Shown here piece by piece: positions 12,620-24,744 of a stretch of DNA of 64,000 bases (position 1 is its first letter; every line of letters begins with the position of its first letter). Made by a program: the position numbers and the translations under genes. The stretch spans positions 62,001-126,000 of the forward strand of contig JANQRK010000057.1 of NCBI GenBank assembly GCA_028284585.1. The letters are read 5' to 3'. The stretch is from Chromatiales bacterium (GTDB lineage: Bacteria; Pseudomonadota; Gammaproteobacteria; Chromatiales; Chromatiaceae). The notes below the pieces were generated by a model. The model worked only from the letters and a program-made list of their open reading frames with translations. It was not told the origin of the DNA and did no database searches.

Positions 12620-13054
12620 CTAATCATCCACCTGCGGCAGATCACTTTCCGCTTGTTCGGGTACAGCCGGCACGTCCGACGAAGGCGGCACATCAGGTGA
12701 TGCCGACGCATTTGGGACAGTTTCGGGCGCCGATGGCAGATCAGAAACCACCGGCACCTCAGTCACGTCATCTACCGCCGGTGACGCCAAGCCATCCATC
12801 AGGGTGTCCGGCTCGCCAGTCTGCATAGCAAAATACGCCAGCGTCAGACTGGTCACGAAGAACAATGTTGCCAGCACCGCTGTGGACCGACTGAGAAAGT
12901 TTGCCGCTCCCCGCGAACCAAAGACGCTAGAAGACGAACCGGCGCCAAACGCCGCACCCATGTCGGCGCCCTTACCATGCTGGATCAAAATCAGCCCGAC
13001 CAGTGCGATGGCCAAGAACAAATGCACCACAACGAGAATGGACTGGATTTCCAT
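12620..13054 (-). CDS. secG: Preprotein translocase subunit SecG with long acidic/Pro-rich C-terminal extension
   Basis: 144 aa; [40 protein letters not shown]. Confidence 0.95.
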   Translation of the reverse strand: MEIQSILVVVHLFLAIALVGLILIQHGKGADMGAAFGAGSSSSVFGSRGAANFLSRSTAVLATLFFVTSLTLAYFAMQTGEPDTLMDGLASPAVDDVTEVPVVSDLPSAPETVPNASASPDVPPSSDVPAVPEQAESDLPQVDD

Positions 13055-13070
13055 CAGCTACCCCGGATGA

Positions 13071-13826
13071 TCAATCACTCGCCGCCGCACACACGGCGAG
13101 GAAGTCATCCGATTTGAGCGAGGCACCACCGATCAAACCACCATCGATATCAGGTTGTGCTAGCAGATCAGCCGCATTTTTCGGGTTCATGCTGCCGCCA
13201 TAAAGGATCCGCAGACCGTCGGCCACCGACTGGTTGGACTGCGCTAGGCGCCCGCGAATAAAGGCATGCACCTGCTGCGCTTGATCAAGCGACGCGGTCC
13301 GACCGGTACCGATCGCCCATACCGGCTCATAGGCGATCACGCCCTCACCGACGGTATCTATGCCGCATTGGGCGATCACAGCATCGAGCTGGCGTGCTAC
13401 GACGCTTTCCGTGGCTCCCTGTTCACGTTCGTCTAAGGTTTCGCCGAGACAGAGAATCGGGACCAGGCCGGCAGCCCAGGCCGCGGCAAACTTCTGCGCT
13501 ACCAGCTCATCGCTTTCGGCGTGGTAGGCGCGGCGCTCCGAGTGGCCGACGATAACGAAATGACAACCGAAGTCCCGCAGCATGGGACCGGCGATCTCGC
13601 CTGTGTACGCGCCCGAGGTATGCACCGATACATCCTGGCCGCCCCATTTAAACGCGCTGCCCTCGAGCTGCTGCTGGACATCCGAGATGTAAATCGCGGG
13701 AGCACAGACAGCGACTTCGGCGGCCGTGACCTGGCCAATCCCAGCTTTGAGACCGCTCAGTAACTCGGCGATGCCGGCGCGCGAACCGTTCATCTTCCAG
13801 TTTCCGGCCACCAGTGGCTGACGCAT
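13071..13826 (-). CDS. tpiA: Triosephosphate isomerase
   Basis: 251 aa; AYEPVWAIGTG and GNWKMNG motifs. Confidence 0.97.
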   Translation of the reverse strand: MRQPLVAGNWKMNGSRAGIAELLSGLKAGIGQVTAAEVAVCAPAIYISDVQQQLEGSAFKWGGQDVSVHTSGAYTGEIAGPMLRDFGCHFVIVGHSERRAYHAESDELVAQKFAAAWAAGLVPILCLGETLDEREQGATESVVARQLDAVIAQCGIDTVGEGVIAYEPVWAIGTGRTASLDQAQQVHAFIRGRLAQSNQSVADGLRILYGGSMNPKNAADLLAQPDIDGGLIGGASLKSDDFLAVCAAASD

Positions 13827-13918
13827 GTGTCATTCCCCGCGAAATTAGGCGGCGTAGCTTAACGGTGGCAGGCCTCCAAATCAATGCTGGAGGGTTTCTG
13901 TGCGGGTAATTGTTGGGC

Positions 13919-15262
13919 CTAGGCAGCCACTTGGGCACGCACCGCATCGGCGATCGCATTCGCCTTGGCAACCACCAATTCCGCCTCCCGACCTTCCACC
14001 ATGACGCGGATAAGTGGCTCGGTACCTGACGGGCGCAATAGTACCCGACCATCGCAACCCATGTCGCATTCCACGGCGTGCACCGCCTCAGTTACCGACT
14101 CACATACCATGACATCGGTGGCGCGCGCGGTACCCAGCGGGACATTGATCAACTCTTGCGGAAACTTGGACATTCCGCGGCGCAACTCACCCAATGACGT
14201 ACCGGTCTTGTTGATCTCCGCCAAGACTTGCAAGGCCGAAACGATGCCGTCGCCCGTGGTCGTACGATCGCGACAAATGATGTGCCCTGAAGGCTCGCCA
14301 CCCAGGTTCCAATTGCGCTCCGACAGGCGCTCGAGGATGTAGCGGTCGCCAACTGCGACTCGTTCGAAACCGACCCCAAGCTCGGCAAGCGCGACCTCGA
14401 GACCCAGATTGCTCATCTGGGTCCCCACGACCTTACCAGCCAGTCCGCCATTGTTCATTCTCGAGCGGGCAATGATGAACAAAATCTCGTCACCATCGAC
14501 GATCTCACCCTTTTCATCGACCATTATGACCCGGTCGCCGTCACCATCTAAGCCGATACCCAGATCACCGCCATTGACCCGCACCGAACTGGCTAGCGCG
14601 CGCGGATCAGTCGCACCAAAGCCATCATTGATGTTCAGGCCGTTAGGCTCGGCGCCGATCGTGATCACCTCGGCACCGATTTCCTCGAGCACCGCCGGGG
14701 CAATGTGGTAGGTCGCACCATGGGCACAATCGACGACAATTTTCAGGCCGTTGAAGTCCCACTTGGACGGTATCGTGCTCTTGCAAAACTCGATGTAGCG
14801 GCCACGCGCATCATCTAACCGCTCGGCCTTGCCGAGCAGCCGCGAGTGAACCGTTGTCATCGGCTTATCGAGCTCCTGTTCGATAAGCTCTTCAATGCGA
14901 TCCGGCAATTTGCCACCATCGGCGCCAAAAAACTTGATCCCGTTGTCCTCGTGGGGATTGTGCGAGGCGCTGATCACTATGCCAACGCTGGCGTGCAGTG
15001 TACGCGTCAAGTAGGCGATTGCAGGCGTGGGCATCGGACCCAACATGCGAATGTTGACGCCAGCGGCGACCAGGCCTGCCTCCAACGCTGCTTCAAACAT
15101 GTAACCCGAGATCCGCGTGTCCTTGCCGATGAGAACCTTGCCACTATCGCCACCCAGGACCCGGCCCGCTGCCCAGCCCAACTTCAAGACGAACTCAGGG
15201 TTGATCGGACCTTCGCCGACACGCCCCCGGATACCATCCGTACCAAAGTATTTGCGTGCCAT
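13919..15262 (-). CDS. glmM: Phosphoglucosamine mutase
   Basis: 447 aa; [14 protein letters not shown] and [16 protein letters not shown] phosphoserine loop. Confidence 0.97.
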   Translation of the reverse strand: MARKYFGTDGIRGRVGEGPINPEFVLKLGWAAGRVLGGDSGKVLIGKDTRISGYMFEAALEAGLVAAGVNIRMLGPMPTPAIAYLTRTLHASVGIVISASHNPHEDNGIKFFGADGGKLPDRIEELIEQELDKPMTTVHSRLLGKAERLDDARGRYIEFCKSTIPSKWDFNGLKIVVDCAHGATYHIAPAVLEEIGAEVITIGAEPNGLNINDGFGATDPRALASSVRVNGGDLGIGLDGDGDRVIMVDEKGEIVDGDEILFIIARSRMNNGGLAGKVVGTQMSNLGLEVALAELGVGFERVAVGDRYILERLSERNWNLGGEPSGHIICRDRTTTGDGIVSALQVLAEINKTGTSLGELRRGMSKFPQELINVPLGTARATDVMVCESVTEAVHAVECDMGCDGRVLLRPSGTEPLIRVMVEGREAELVVAKANAIADAVRAQVAA

Positions 15263-15266
15263 TACT

Positions 15267-16103
15267 TCATCTCCCCAAATCGGTTGCAGTTACCGCCTGC
15301 CAGACCTGCAGGGCGTCCACGGTCGCCGCGACATCGTGCACTCGTACTATCTGCGCACCTCGCTCCACCGCAACAACGGCCGCAGCAACGCTTGCCGCGA
15401 GCCGTTCTTCGACCGGCCTGTTGGTCAGCCGGCCCAGCATGGACTTACGCGAAAGCCCGACCAGCAGTGGCAAGCGAAGGTTGGCAAACTCGCGCAACCG
15501 ACTTAGTACCGCAAGATTGTGCTGCAAGCTTTTGCCAAAGCCAAACCCAGGATCGATTAGCAACCGTTGTCGGCAAATCCCCCCAGCCTCGCAAGCCACT
15601 ACCCGATCACCCAGATATTTAATGATATCGGCTACCACATCGCCGTATTGAGGTGCCTGTTGCATCGTGCGTGGCTCACCCTGCATGTGCATAAGGCAAA
15701 TGGGTACATCCAGGGGTGCCAACACCTCGATAGCCCGCGGTGCACTCAGCGCAGATACATCATTGATCAACTTGGCACCGGCCGCTACCGCGAGGCTCAT
15801 GAGCTCCGGTTTGCTGGTATCGATGGAGATTGGCACATCGAACTCGGCACGCAGGCGTTCGATCAGCGGCAAGACTCGGGTGCTCTCTTCGTCCAACGAT
15901 ACCGGCTTGGCCCCAGGTCGCGTCGACTCGCCCCCGACATCCAAGACATCGGCGCCTTCGTCGACCAGACGTTCGGCATGGCGGAGCGCTAGCTCGCGGT
16001 CAAGAAAGCGGCCGCCGTCGGAAAAGGAGTCCGGGGTGACATTGAGAACCCCCATGACGCGTGGTAAGGAAAGATCGAACGGCAGCCCAGGGACATTCAT
16101 CAT
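15267..16103 (-). CDS. folP: Dihydropteroate synthase
   Basis: 278 aa; [15 protein letters not shown] and [11 protein letters not shown] motifs. Confidence 0.97.
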   Translation of the reverse strand: MMNVPGLPFDLSLPRVMGVLNVTPDSFSDGGRFLDRELALRHAERLVDEGADVLDVGGESTRPGAKPVSLDEESTRVLPLIERLRAEFDVPISIDTSKPELMSLAVAAGAKLINDVSALSAPRAIEVLAPLDVPICLMHMQGEPRTMQQAPQYGDVVADIIKYLGDRVVACEAGGICRQRLLIDPGFGFGKSLQHNLAVLSRLREFANLRLPLLVGLSRKSMLGRLTNRPVEERLAASVAAAVVAVERGAQIVRVHDVAATVDALQVWQAVTATDLGR

Positions 16104-16195
16104 GAGACCACGGCAGACCCAGCAGCAGGCCTACTTCCGCAACATCCAGGGAAATACCGAGGGACGACCGAGGAGGACATAGCCGAGATCAGTTA

Positions 16196-16216
16196 AGGCC
16201 GGGGAAACCCCGGCCT
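16196..16216 (-). repeat. 9-bp stem hairpin AGGCCGGGG-AAA-CCCCGGCCT between ftsH and folP
   Basis: Perfect inverted repeat; minus-strand downstream is TTAACTG, so a weak or atypical terminator. Confidence 0.65.
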
Positions 16217-16239
16217 AGGGTACTGCGCATTAGGGCAAC

Positions 16240-18162
16240 TCAGTGCTGACCGGCAGGGCCACCGATCGGCGACTCGCCGCTGACGTCGTCTTTGCCGCCT
16301 TCCGCCTTGGAGCCGCCGCTCGGCCGGCCGGCTTCTGAGTCGTCGTCCCAGCCAGCAGGTGGCCGAGGCTCGCGGCCTTCCATGATGTCGCGAATCTGAT
16401 CGCTGTCGATGGTTTCGTACTTGATCAGCGCTTTGGCCATTGCATGCAATTTGTCGAGGTATTCGTTCAGAATGGCGGATGCCCGCTCGTAGTTCCGGTC
16501 GATGAACGCGCGCACCTCCTCGTCAATGGCATGCGCGGTATCATCCGAAAGCGCCTTATGCTGGGTCACCGAACGACCCAGGAACACCTCTCCCTCATCT
16601 TCCCCGTAGGCCAGCGGTCCCATACGATCTGAGAGACCCCACTTGGTCACCATGTTTCGAGCAATCTCTGTCGCTCGCATGATGTCGTTTGAGGCCCCGG
16701 TGGTGACCGCATGCGCACCAAAGATCAGCTCTTCGGCGATGCGACCACCGAACAGACTCGAAATTTGACTCTCCAGGTGCTCTTTACTATGGCTGTAACG
16801 ATCCTCCTCGGGGAGGAACATGGTTACGCCAAGTGCCCGGCCACGGGGAATGATCGACACCTTATAAACCGGGTCATGCGATGGCACCTTGAGACCGACG
16901 ATCGCATGACCGGCCTCGTGGTAAGCCGTGAGGCGCTTCTCCTTCTCTTTCATGACCATGGATTTGCGCTCAGCGCCCATCATGATCTTGTCTTTGGCCT
17001 TTTCCATGTCGTCCATGTCGACCAAGCGCTTATTGGCGCGTGCCGCAAACAAAGCGGCCTCATTGACCAGGTTGGCCAAATCAGCGCCTGAGAAGCCAGG
17101 TGTCCCGCGCGCAATCACAGACGGTTTGACGTCTTCGGACAGCGGCACCTTGCGCAAGTGCACCTTCAGGATCTGCTCGCGGCCCAAGATGTCGGGCAAT
17201 CCAACGACGACTTGGCGGTCGAAGCGGCCTGGACGCAAGAGCGCCGGATCGAGTACATCGGGGCGGTTGGTCGCGGCGATCACGATCACGCCCTCGTTGC
17301 CCTCGAAGCCATCCATTTCGACCAGCAGTTGGTTCAACGTTTGCTCGCGCTCATCATGGCCACCGCCCAGACCCGCGCCACGATGCCTACCCACGGCGTC
17401 GATCTCATCGATGAAAATGATGCAAGGAGCATGCTTCTTCGCCTGGTCGAACATGTCGCGCACGCGCGAGGCGCCAACACCGACGAACATCTCTACGAAA
17501 TCCGATCCAGAGATTGTAAAGAACGGAACCTTGGCCTCACCGGCGATGGCACGCGCGAGCAGCGTTTTACCCGTGCCTGGCGGGCCTACCATTAGCACGC
17601 CACTAGGAATCTTGCCGCCGAGTTTTTGGAACTTAGAGGGATCCTTGAGGAAATCCACCAGCTCTTTGACTTCCTCCTTGGCCTCTTCGCAGCCAGCAAC
17701 ATCGGCAAAGGTCACCTTGACCTGATCCTCAGTCAGCATCCGCGCCTTGCTCTTACCAAAGGACATGGCGCCACGGCCTGCGCCACCACCTTGCATCTGG
17801 CGCATGAAAAAGATCCACAGGCCAATCAGGATAAAGAGTGGGAACCAGTTGAGCATGATCGTCCACAAGATCGACTGCTGCTCGGGTGGTTTAGCACGGA
17901 TCTCAACATTGGCCTTGAGCAAGTCGCCAACCAGACCATCGTCATTGGGCGATTCGGTTACGAACTGACTGCCCGAGGTCATAACACCCTCGATGCGGCC
18001 GTTCTTGAAGATCTCGACACTGGCAACATTCTTGCGCTCGACCTGTTCGAGGAACTTCGAATAGGAGATCTGCGGAACGCTCGTCTTAGGTGCCGTGAAG
18101 CTGTTGAAGACGGTCATCAACACGACAGCAATGATGACCCAGAGAACAATATTCTTAGCCAT
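16240..18162 (-). CDS. ftsH: ATP-dependent zinc metalloprotease FtsH (likely start MAKNIVLW; the ORF extends to 18198)
   Basis: Walker [19 protein letters not shown] zinc site, SRH region. Confidence 0.97.
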   Translation of the reverse strand: MAKNIVLWVIIAVVLMTVFNSFTAPKTSVPQISYSKFLEQVERKNVASVEIFKNGRIEGVMTSGSQFVTESPNDDGLVGDLLKANVEIRAKPPEQQSILWTIMLNWFPLFILIGLWIFFMRQMQGGGAGRGAMSFGKSKARMLTEDQVKVTFADVAGCEEAKEEVKELVDFLKDPSKFQKLGGKIPSGVLMVGPPGTGKTLLARAIAGEAKVPFFTISGSDFVEMFVGVGASRVRDMFDQAKKHAPCIIFIDEIDAVGRHRGAGLGGGHDEREQTLNQLLVEMDGFEGNEGVIVIAATNRPDVLDPALLRPGRFDRQVVVGLPDILGREQILKVHLRKVPLSEDVKPSVIARGTPGFSGADLANLVNEAALFAARANKRLVDMDDMEKAKDKIMMGAERKSMVMKEKEKRLTAYHEAGHAIVGLKVPSHDPVYKVSIIPRGRALGVTMFLPEEDRYSHSKEHLESQISSLFGGRIAEELIFGAHAVTTGASNDIMRATEIARNMVTKWGLSDRMGPLAYGEDEGEVFLGRSVTQHKALSDDTAHAIDEEVRAFIDRNYERASAILNEYLDKLHAMAKALIKYETIDSDQIRDIMEGREPRPPAGWDDDSEAGRPSGGSKAEGGKDDVSGESPIGGPAGQH

Positions 18163-18277
18163 GTCATTCACGGCAACTTCCTCGTGCCTGACCGGCACTT
18201 TGCTTTGGCGACCCTGCCTGAAGTAGAAATCGACGCCTGAGCCGGCGCCATATTTTCGTCATATTTTTCGAAACTTA

Positions 18278-18898
18278 CTACGAATGATAGTTCCCGGCTA
18301 CCAGATAAACCTCACGGCTATTGGCGCGCGAGGCCTTGGGCTTTCTCGTCACGGCGCGACCAAAACAAGATTTGACCTGGCGCATCCAGGCATCGAAGCC
18401 CTCACCGTGGAACACCTTGCATACGAAATTACCTCCTGGCCGCAACTGCTGGGCGCAAAAATCCAAGGCCAGTTCACTCAAGTACATCCTGCGCGGCTGA
18501 TCGACCGCTGCCACACCACTGATATTGGGGGCCATGTCCGACATCACAAGATCGACCGGGCTCCCATCCAGCGCCAATTCCAAGGAGCGCAGGGTCGCGG
18601 CTTCACGAAAATCGCCTTGGATCGTCAACACCTTCGGCAGCGGGTCCATGGGCAAGACATCTAGTGCGATCAGTCGCCCAGCAGGCCCTACCAGCTCAGA
18701 CGCTACTTGTGACCACCCACCAGGCGCAGCCCCCAGGTCCACGACCACATCCCCGGGTCGAATTAGGCGATCTTTCTCTTGAATTTCCAGTAGCTTATAG
18801 GTTGCTCGCGAGCGATACCCCGCCTGCCTGGCGCTCTTCACATAAGCATCGCTCAGATGCCGCTGCATCCAACGCCTACTACTCTTGGATCGCGCCAT
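18278..18898 (-). CDS. rlmE: 23S rRNA (uridine-2'-O)-methyltransferase RlmE
   Basis: 206 aa; VVDLGAAPGGWSQVA and DLVMSDMAPNISG motifs; adjacent to ftsH. Confidence 0.96.
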   Translation of the reverse strand: MARSKSSRRWMQRHLSDAYVKSARQAGYRSRATYKLLEIQEKDRLIRPGDVVVDLGAAPGGWSQVASELVGPAGRLIALDVLPMDPLPKVLTIQGDFREAATLRSLELALDGSPVDLVMSDMAPNISGVAAVDQPRRMYLSELALDFCAQQLRPGGNFVCKVFHGEGFDAWMRQVKSCFGRAVTRKPKASRANSREVYLVAGNYHS

Positions 18899-19144
18899 TG
18901 GTCAATACCGCCGCCTGATACCACTATGGCCCAGTACCACTATGCTTAGGGGAACTCTGCGGCGCAACCCGTGGCAATGTCCACCGCGACCTGTATCCGC
19001 CCACAGCGGTCATTTATGATGACCAAACACTGGTCTTTTGGCCATTTGTCGTTAGCTGCAAGTTATTCATCCGGTGGGTCTAGCCGCCCGTTCGAGCCCT
19101 CTCCATCACTACTTTACGACTCGCAAAGCTCTGGGGGCACCTCG

Positions 19145-19441
19145 ATGCAACTCTCCGATACCCAAAAACGCCATTTGCGTGGACTAGGACATCACATCAA
19201 GCCGGTGGTCTGGGTAGGCCAGCATGGCCTTACGGATGGTGTGCTGCACGAGATCGACCAAGCACTGGGCGCCCACGAGCTGGTCAAAGTGAAAATCAGC
19301 GCCAACCGTGCAACTCGCTCGGCCACGGCGGCCGAAATCTGCGTTAAGACAACCGCCGACTCCATCCAGCGAATCGGGCAGATGCTCCTGTTGTTTCGGC
19401 GCAATCCTGACAGACCCAAGGTCGCCCTGCCCTCTGTTTGA
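19145..19441 (+). CDS. yhbY: Ribosome assembly RNA-binding protein YhbY (CRM domain)
   Basis: MQLSDTQKRHLRGLGHHIKPVVWVGQHGLT...; in frame within the ORF starting at 18971. Confidence 0.92.
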   Translation: MQLSDTQKRHLRGLGHHIKPVVWVGQHGLTDGVLHEIDQALGAHELVKVKISANRATRSATAAEICVKTTADSIQRIGQMLLLFRRNPDRPKVALPSV

Positions 19442-19489
19442 GGCATGGGCCCAAAGCAGGTCATCGTCCCAGCGAATCCAGGTGCAGCA

Positions 19490-19966
19490 TCAATTGTAAC
19501 GCACCTCGAGGATCTCGAATTCGTGGGTGCCGCCAGGCGCCTCGAGCGCCACTTCGTCACCTTCGGCCTTGCCGATCAGGGCGCGAGCGACCGGCGACGT
19601 AACTGAGATCTTGCCCTGTTTCAGATCTGCTTCGTCAACCCCAACTAATTGATAGGTCTTTTCCTCATCGGTATTCAAGTCGAGCAAGACCACGGTGGAC
19701 CCGAATACCACCTTGCCGCCGGCATCGAGCGTACTGACATCGATCACATGGGCATTCGACAACTTCGCTTCGATGTCCTTGATCCGGCCTTCGATGAACC
19801 CTTGCTGCTCGCGCGCCGCATGGTACTCGGCATTCTCTTTGAGGTCGCCATGGGCACGCGCCTCTGCGATCGCAGCGATCACCGCCGGCCGCTTCACCGT
19901 CTTCAGCTCGTTTAGTTCGGTGCGCAGGGCCTCGGCCCCGCGCAATGTCATCGGATGCTTTTCCAT
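19490..19966 (-). CDS. greA: Transcription elongation factor GreA
   Basis: 158 aa; [51 protein letters not shown]. Confidence 0.97.
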   Translation of the reverse strand: MEKHPMTLRGAEALRTELNELKTVKRPAVIAAIAEARAHGDLKENAEYHAAREQQGFIEGRIKDIEAKLSNAHVIDVSTLDAGGKVVFGSTVVLLDLNTDEEKTYQLVGVDEADLKQGKISVTSPVARALIGKAEGDEVALEAPGGTHEFEILEVRYN

Positions 19967-19978
19967 TCAACTGGACCC

Positions 19979-22900
19979 TCAACCATGCAGTTCGCGCAGG
20001 CTGTTTACGTTCAACTCATCTGGCTGCTGCAAGGCCATAACAGCCGCATCGGCGCCTGACATCGTGGTCGTATAACTCACTTTATGCTGCAATGCAGAAC
20101 GTCGAATCGATGCCGAGTCGATGATCGCCTGCTTGCCTTCTGTGGTATTGATGATCAGTGAGAACTCGTCATTCTTGATCATGTCGACGATGTGCGGACG
20201 GCCTTCTTTGACCTTATGCACTACTCGGCACTCGATGCCTGCCTCACTGATCGAACGACAGGTCCCGCGCGTCGCGCAAATCTCGAAACCAAGCTGTGCC
20301 AACTGGCGCGCCACGATCACGGCGCGCTGTCGGTCGGCCTCACGCACCGAAATCAAGGCGCACCCGCCGCGTGGTAGCCGAACACCGCCGCCTTCGTTGG
20401 CCTTTGCATAGGCCTCACCGAAGGTCCGACCCACCCCCATGACCTCACCTGTCGACTTCATTTCCGGCCCCAGCAAGGTATCGACCCCGGGAAACTTCAC
20501 GAACGGAAACACCGCTTCCTTCACATAATAGTGTTTGGGCGTGATCTCATCCCCGATGCCTTGGTCCCGCAGCGACTGGCCGGCCATGCAACGGGCACCG
20601 ATCTTGGCCAAGGGTTGCCCAGTCGCCTTGGAAACGAAAGGCACGGTGCGCGAGGCGCGCGGGTTGACCTCGAGCAGATAGATGTCATCACCCTTGATGG
20701 CAAATTGCGTATTCATCAAGCCGACTACCTTGAGCGCACGGGCCAGGCGATGAATTTGCTCACGCATACGATCTTGAATCGCAGCGCTCAAGGTATACGG
20801 CGGCAGGGAACAAGCCGAGTCCCCGGAATGGACGCCGGCCTGCTCGATGTGCTCCATGACACCACCGATCAGGACGTCCTCGCCGTCGCAGACCGCATCG
20901 ATGTCGACCTCGATTGCATCATCGAGGAAACGATCAAGCAGGACCGGAGATTCGTTCGAAACCTTGACCGCCTCGCGCATGTAGCGCCGCAGGTCATCTT
21001 CATCATGCACGATCTCCATCGCCCGCCCACCGAGCACATAGGATGGCCGAACCACCAATGGATAGCCGATCTCGGCGGCCAACTGCACCGCCTGCTCGGC
21101 CTCGGTCGCGGTGCGATTAGGCGGCTGCTTCAAGCCCTCATGTTCCACCAAGTGTTGGAAGCGCTCGCGGTCTTCGGCAAGATCGATTGAGTCGGGCGAG
21201 GTGCCGATGATGGGTGCGCCGGCTGCCGCCAAATCCTCGGCCAATTTCAGTGGGGTCTGGCCACCGTACTGCACAATGATGCCAAGCGGGGCCTCCTTGT
21301 GCACAATCTCCAGCACGTCTTCTAGCGTCAGGGGTTCGAAGTACAGGCGATCGGAGGTATCATAGTCTGTCGAAACAGTCTCTGGGTTACAGTTGACCAT
21401 GATGGTCTCATAACCGTCTTCACGCATCGCAAAGGCCGCGTGCACACAACAGTAATCGAACTCGATACCTTGGCCGATGCGATTCGGCCCGCCGCCCAGG
21501 ACCATGATCTTACGCCGCTCGCTCGGCTCGGCCTCGCACTCGTCTTCGTAAGTCGAGTACATATAGGCAGTACTGGACGCGAACTCCGCCGCACAGGTAT
21601 CCACGCGCTTATAGACCGGACGGATACCCAAGGCCAGCCGGTGGGCGCGCAACACGGCCTCTTCCAGGCCGAGCAGCGCGGCCAGGCGTCGGTCTGAGAA
21701 GCCCTTGCGCTTGAGCCGGCGCAGGCGGTCAGCATCCAGTGCCACCAAACCACCAGAGATAGCCCGCGCCTCTTCGTACACTAGGTCCTCGATCTGGATC
21801 AGAAACCAAGGGTCTATCCGGGTATGGCTAAATATCTCTTCGAGCGATAGGCCCATGCGGAAGGCATCGGCAAGAAACCAGAGGCGCTCTGCACTCGGTT
21901 GGCGAATCGCCGATATCACCCGGTCACGCGCATCGTCGGCACGCAGATCGACGGCCGGGTCGAGGCCGACTTTGCCGGTCTCCAATCCGCGTAGCGCCTT
22001 TTGCAAAGACTCCTGGAAGGTGCGACCGATCGCCATCACCTCGCCCACTGATTTCATCTGCGTGGTGAGCAGCGGATCGGCCTGAGGGAATTTCTCGAAC
22101 GCAAAGCGCGGCAACTTGGTCACCACATAATCGATCGACGGTTCGAAGGATGCCGGCGTTATGCCCCCTGTGATGTCATTGCGCAGCTCGTCCAATGTAT
22201 ACCCAGCGGCCAACTTCGCGGCGACCTTGGCGATCGGGAAGCCGGTCGCCTTGGAGGCCAGCGCCGAGGAGCGTGAGACACGCGGGTTCATTTCGATGAT
22301 GATCATCCGGCCATCGTCCGGGTTGATCGCGAACTGCACGTTCGACCCTCCGGTATCGACGCCGATCTCGCGCAACACCGCCAGTGAGGCGTTGCGCATG
22401 ATCTGGTATTCCTTATCGGTTAGCGTCTGGGCAGGCGCGACCGTTATCGAGTCCCCGGTATGCACACCCATTGGGTCCAGGTTCTCGATCGAACACACGA
22501 TGATACAATTGTCGTGGCAGTCGCGCACGACCTCCATCTCGAACTCCTTCCAACCCAGGATGGACTCCTCGATCAGCAACTCCGAGGTCGGAGACAAATC
22601 CAGGCCACGGATGCAGATGTCTTCGAATTCCTCGCGGTTGTAAGCGATCCCCCCACCAGAGCCACCCATGGTGAAAGAAGGCCGTATGATCGTTGGGAAA
22701 CCGATCTGGGCCTGCACCTGATGCGCTTCTTCGAGCGAATGGGCAACCGCCGAGCGCGGCATGTCGAGGCCGATCTTACGCATCGCCTTGCGGAACAGAT
22801 CGCGGTCTTCCGCTTTGTCGATCGCCTCTCGGGTGGCGCCGATCATCTCGACGCCATGGGCCCCGAGCACCCCCTCGCGGACAAGATCCAGGGCGCAATT

Positions 22901-23188
22901 CAGCGCCGTTTGCCCACCCATGGTCGGGAGCAGCGCATCGGGTTGCTCCTTTTCAATGATTCGCGCCAAGGTGCGCCAGGTGATTGGCTCGATATAGACC
23001 GCGTCAGCCATATCTGGATCGGTCATGATCGTGGCCGGATTGGAATTCACCAAAACAACCCGAAAGCCCTCTTCGCGCAACGCCTTACAGGCCTGGGCAC
23101 CGGAATAATCGAACTCGCAGGCTTGGCCGATGACGATCGGACCAGCCCCTATGATCAGGATGCTATGGATATCGGTTCTTTTCGGCAT
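19979..23188 (-). CDS. carB: Carbamoyl-phosphate synthase large subunit (likely start [10 protein letters not shown])
   Basis: Two ATP-grasp halves, [18 protein letters not shown]. Confidence 0.97.
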   Translation of the reverse strand: MPKRTDIHSILIIGAGPIVIGQACEFDYSGAQACKALREEGFRVVLVNSNPATIMTDPDMADAVYIEPITWRTLARIIEKEQPDALLPTMGGQTALNCALDLVREGVLGAHGVEMIGATREAIDKAEDRDLFRKAMRKIGLDMPRSAVAHSLEEAHQVQAQIGFPTIIRPSFTMGGSGGGIAYNREEFEDICIRGLDLSPTSELLIEESILGWKEFEMEVVRDCHDNCIIVCSIENLDPMGVHTGDSITVAPAQTLTDKEYQIMRNASLAVLREIGVDTGGSNVQFAINPDDGRMIIIEMNPRVSRSSALASKATGFPIAKVAAKLAAGYTLDELRNDITGGITPASFEPSIDYVVTKLPRFAFEKFPQADPLLTTQMKSVGEVMAIGRTFQESLQKALRGLETGKVGLDPAVDLRADDARDRVISAIRQPSAERLWFLADAFRMGLSLEEIFSHTRIDPWFLIQIEDLVYEEARAISGGLVALDADRLRRLKRKGFSDRRLAALLGLEEAVLRAHRLALGIRPVYKRVDTCAAEFASSTAYMYSTYEDECEAEPSERRKIMVLGGGPNRIGQGIEFDYCCVHAAFAMREDGYETIMVNCNPETVSTDYDTSDRLYFEPLTLEDVLEIVHKEAPLGIIVQYGGQTPLKLAEDLAAAGAPIIGTSPDSIDLAEDRERFQHLVEHEGLKQPPNRTATEAEQAVQLAAEIGYPLVVRPSYVLGGRAMEIVHDEDDLRRYMREAVKVSNESPVLLDRFLDDAIEVDIDAVCDGEDVLIGGVMEHIEQAGVHSGDSACSLPPYTLSAAIQDRMREQIHRLARALKVVGLMNTQFAIKGDDIYLLEVNPRASRTVPFVSKATGQPLAKIGARCMAGQSLRDQGIGDEITPKHYYVKEAVFPFVKFPGVDTLLGPEMKSTGEVMGVGRTFGEAYAKANEGGGVRLPRGGCALISVREADRQRAVIVARQLAQLGFEICATRGTCRSISEAGIECRVVHKVKEGRPHIVDMIKNDEFSLIINTTEGKQAIIDSASIRRSALQHKVSYTTTMSGADAAVMALQQPDELNVNSLRELHG

Positions 23189-23255
23189 ATCGGTCAACCG
23201 CGATGGGCGCACGGCGCGCCGTGCAAGTCCCAACGACTACGTGCATCCCCCGTGG

Positions 23256-24383
23256 TCAGCGTTGCTCCATCAATTCTATAAAGTGGTCAAACACCGGTGC
23301 CACATCGTGCGGACCTGGGCTGGCCTCCGGATGCCCCTGGAAACCGAACGCCGGCCGATCGGTGCGATGCATTCCTTGCAGCGATCCATCGAACAAGGAC
23401 TTGTGGGTCGCTCGCAGATTATCCGGCAGGCTGGTCTCGTCAACTGCGAAGCCGTGGTTCTGGCTGGAGATCAACACCCGCCCGGTAGCTAAGTCCTGCA
23501 CTGGGTGGTTGGCGCCGTGATGGCCGAACTTCATCTTGACGGTACGCGCTCCCGATGCCAAACCCAGCAACTGGTGACCAAGGCAGATGCCAAAGATCGG
23601 AAGCGCGCGGTCGACCAGCGTGCGAATCGCCTCGATCGCATAGTCGCAAGGCTCAGGATCCCCAGGTCCATTGGAGAGAAACACCCCATCTGGCGCCATC
23701 GCCAATACCTTAGTGGCCGGGGTTGAGGCCGGCACTACCGTGATCCGACAGCCGCGTTCGATCAGCATGCGTAGGATATTGCGCTTAAGCCCGTAGTCGT
23801 AAGCCACAACACGGAAACGCGCCTGAGTGGGGTCGCGGTCGACAAAACCCTGGCCCAGCTGCCAAACACCGGCGTCCCAATGGTAAGTCTGGGAGGTGGT
23901 CACTGCTTGCGCCAGATCCATGCCCTTGAGACCAGGAAAGTCCCGCGCCGCGGCCAAGGCCTGGGCCGGATCGACGTCCCCCGCCATGATGCAACCGCTT
24001 TGCGCACCCTGGTCACGCAAGATCCGAGTCAGACGACGGGTATCGATCTCGGCAATCGCGACCAGCCCGCCTTCCTCTAGAAGGGCCTGCAGGGAGCGCT
24101 CGCTACGGAAGTTGCTTTCCAACAACGGCAGGTCACGGATCACCAAACCGGCGGCATGGATCCGATCGGATTCGACGTCCTCGGCGTTGACCCCAGTGTT
24201 GCCGATGTGGGGGTATGTGAGGGTTACGATTTGGCGGCTATACGAGGGGTCAGTCAGAATCTCCTGATAGCCTGTCATCGCCGTATTGAAGACCACCTCG
24301 CCGACAGTGCATCCGCTCACACCGATCGAGCGACCGTGGAAAACGCTACCATCTTGGAGTACCAATATTGCCGGTGTAGTCAT
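23256..24383 (-). CDS. carA: Carbamoyl-phosphate synthase small subunit
   Basis: 375 aa; glutaminase site [13 protein letters not shown]. Confidence 0.97.
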   Translation of the reverse strand: MTTPAILVLQDGSVFHGRSIGVSGCTVGEVVFNTAMTGYQEILTDPSYSRQIVTLTYPHIGNTGVNAEDVESDRIHAAGLVIRDLPLLESNFRSERSLQALLEEGGLVAIAEIDTRRLTRILRDQGAQSGCIMAGDVDPAQALAAARDFPGLKGMDLAQAVTTSQTYHWDAGVWQLGQGFVDRDPTQARFRVVAYDYGLKRNILRMLIERGCRITVVPASTPATKVLAMAPDGVFLSNGPGDPEPCDYAIEAIRTLVDRALPIFGICLGHQLLGLASGARTVKMKFGHHGANHPVQDLATGRVLISSQNHGFAVDETSLPDNLRATHKSLFDGSLQGMHRTDRPAFGFQGHPEASPGPHDVAPVFDHFIELMEQR

Positions 24384-24744
24384 TAGCGTACGCGCACAAA
24401 CAGCCGGGAGAGTCGTCCGGTTGGCCGATCTCTTCCGGCATTATTGACTTTGGTTTCTTGTGGACAGGCAATGCCGCGCTGCAAGCAGGGATGGTACGGC
24501 ACAGCGGGCTGCGCTGTCCACGTTCCGGCGCCAGATCTGAGGGCAAAAGACCCGTGCGCCAGCCAAGTCGCGACGACTGTGGTCAGGGTTCGCTCTTGAA
24601 CGCCCCGATACGTCATTGGGCGACAAGGCGGTTGCTGCGCAGCGATTGGCATCACCCCCACCGCGCTGGTCGGCGGCAAGGCTTGAAATCTCGTCTTTCA
24701 GCCCACATTTCGTTGAATGGACGCGGATTCGGAGCAGTCCCTCG

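Noticed and set aside
22460-23281. 273-aa plus-strand ORF antisense to carB
   Set aside because: Overlaps unmistakable carB; low-complexity D/H/R-rich translation typical of antisense frames in GC-rich genes.
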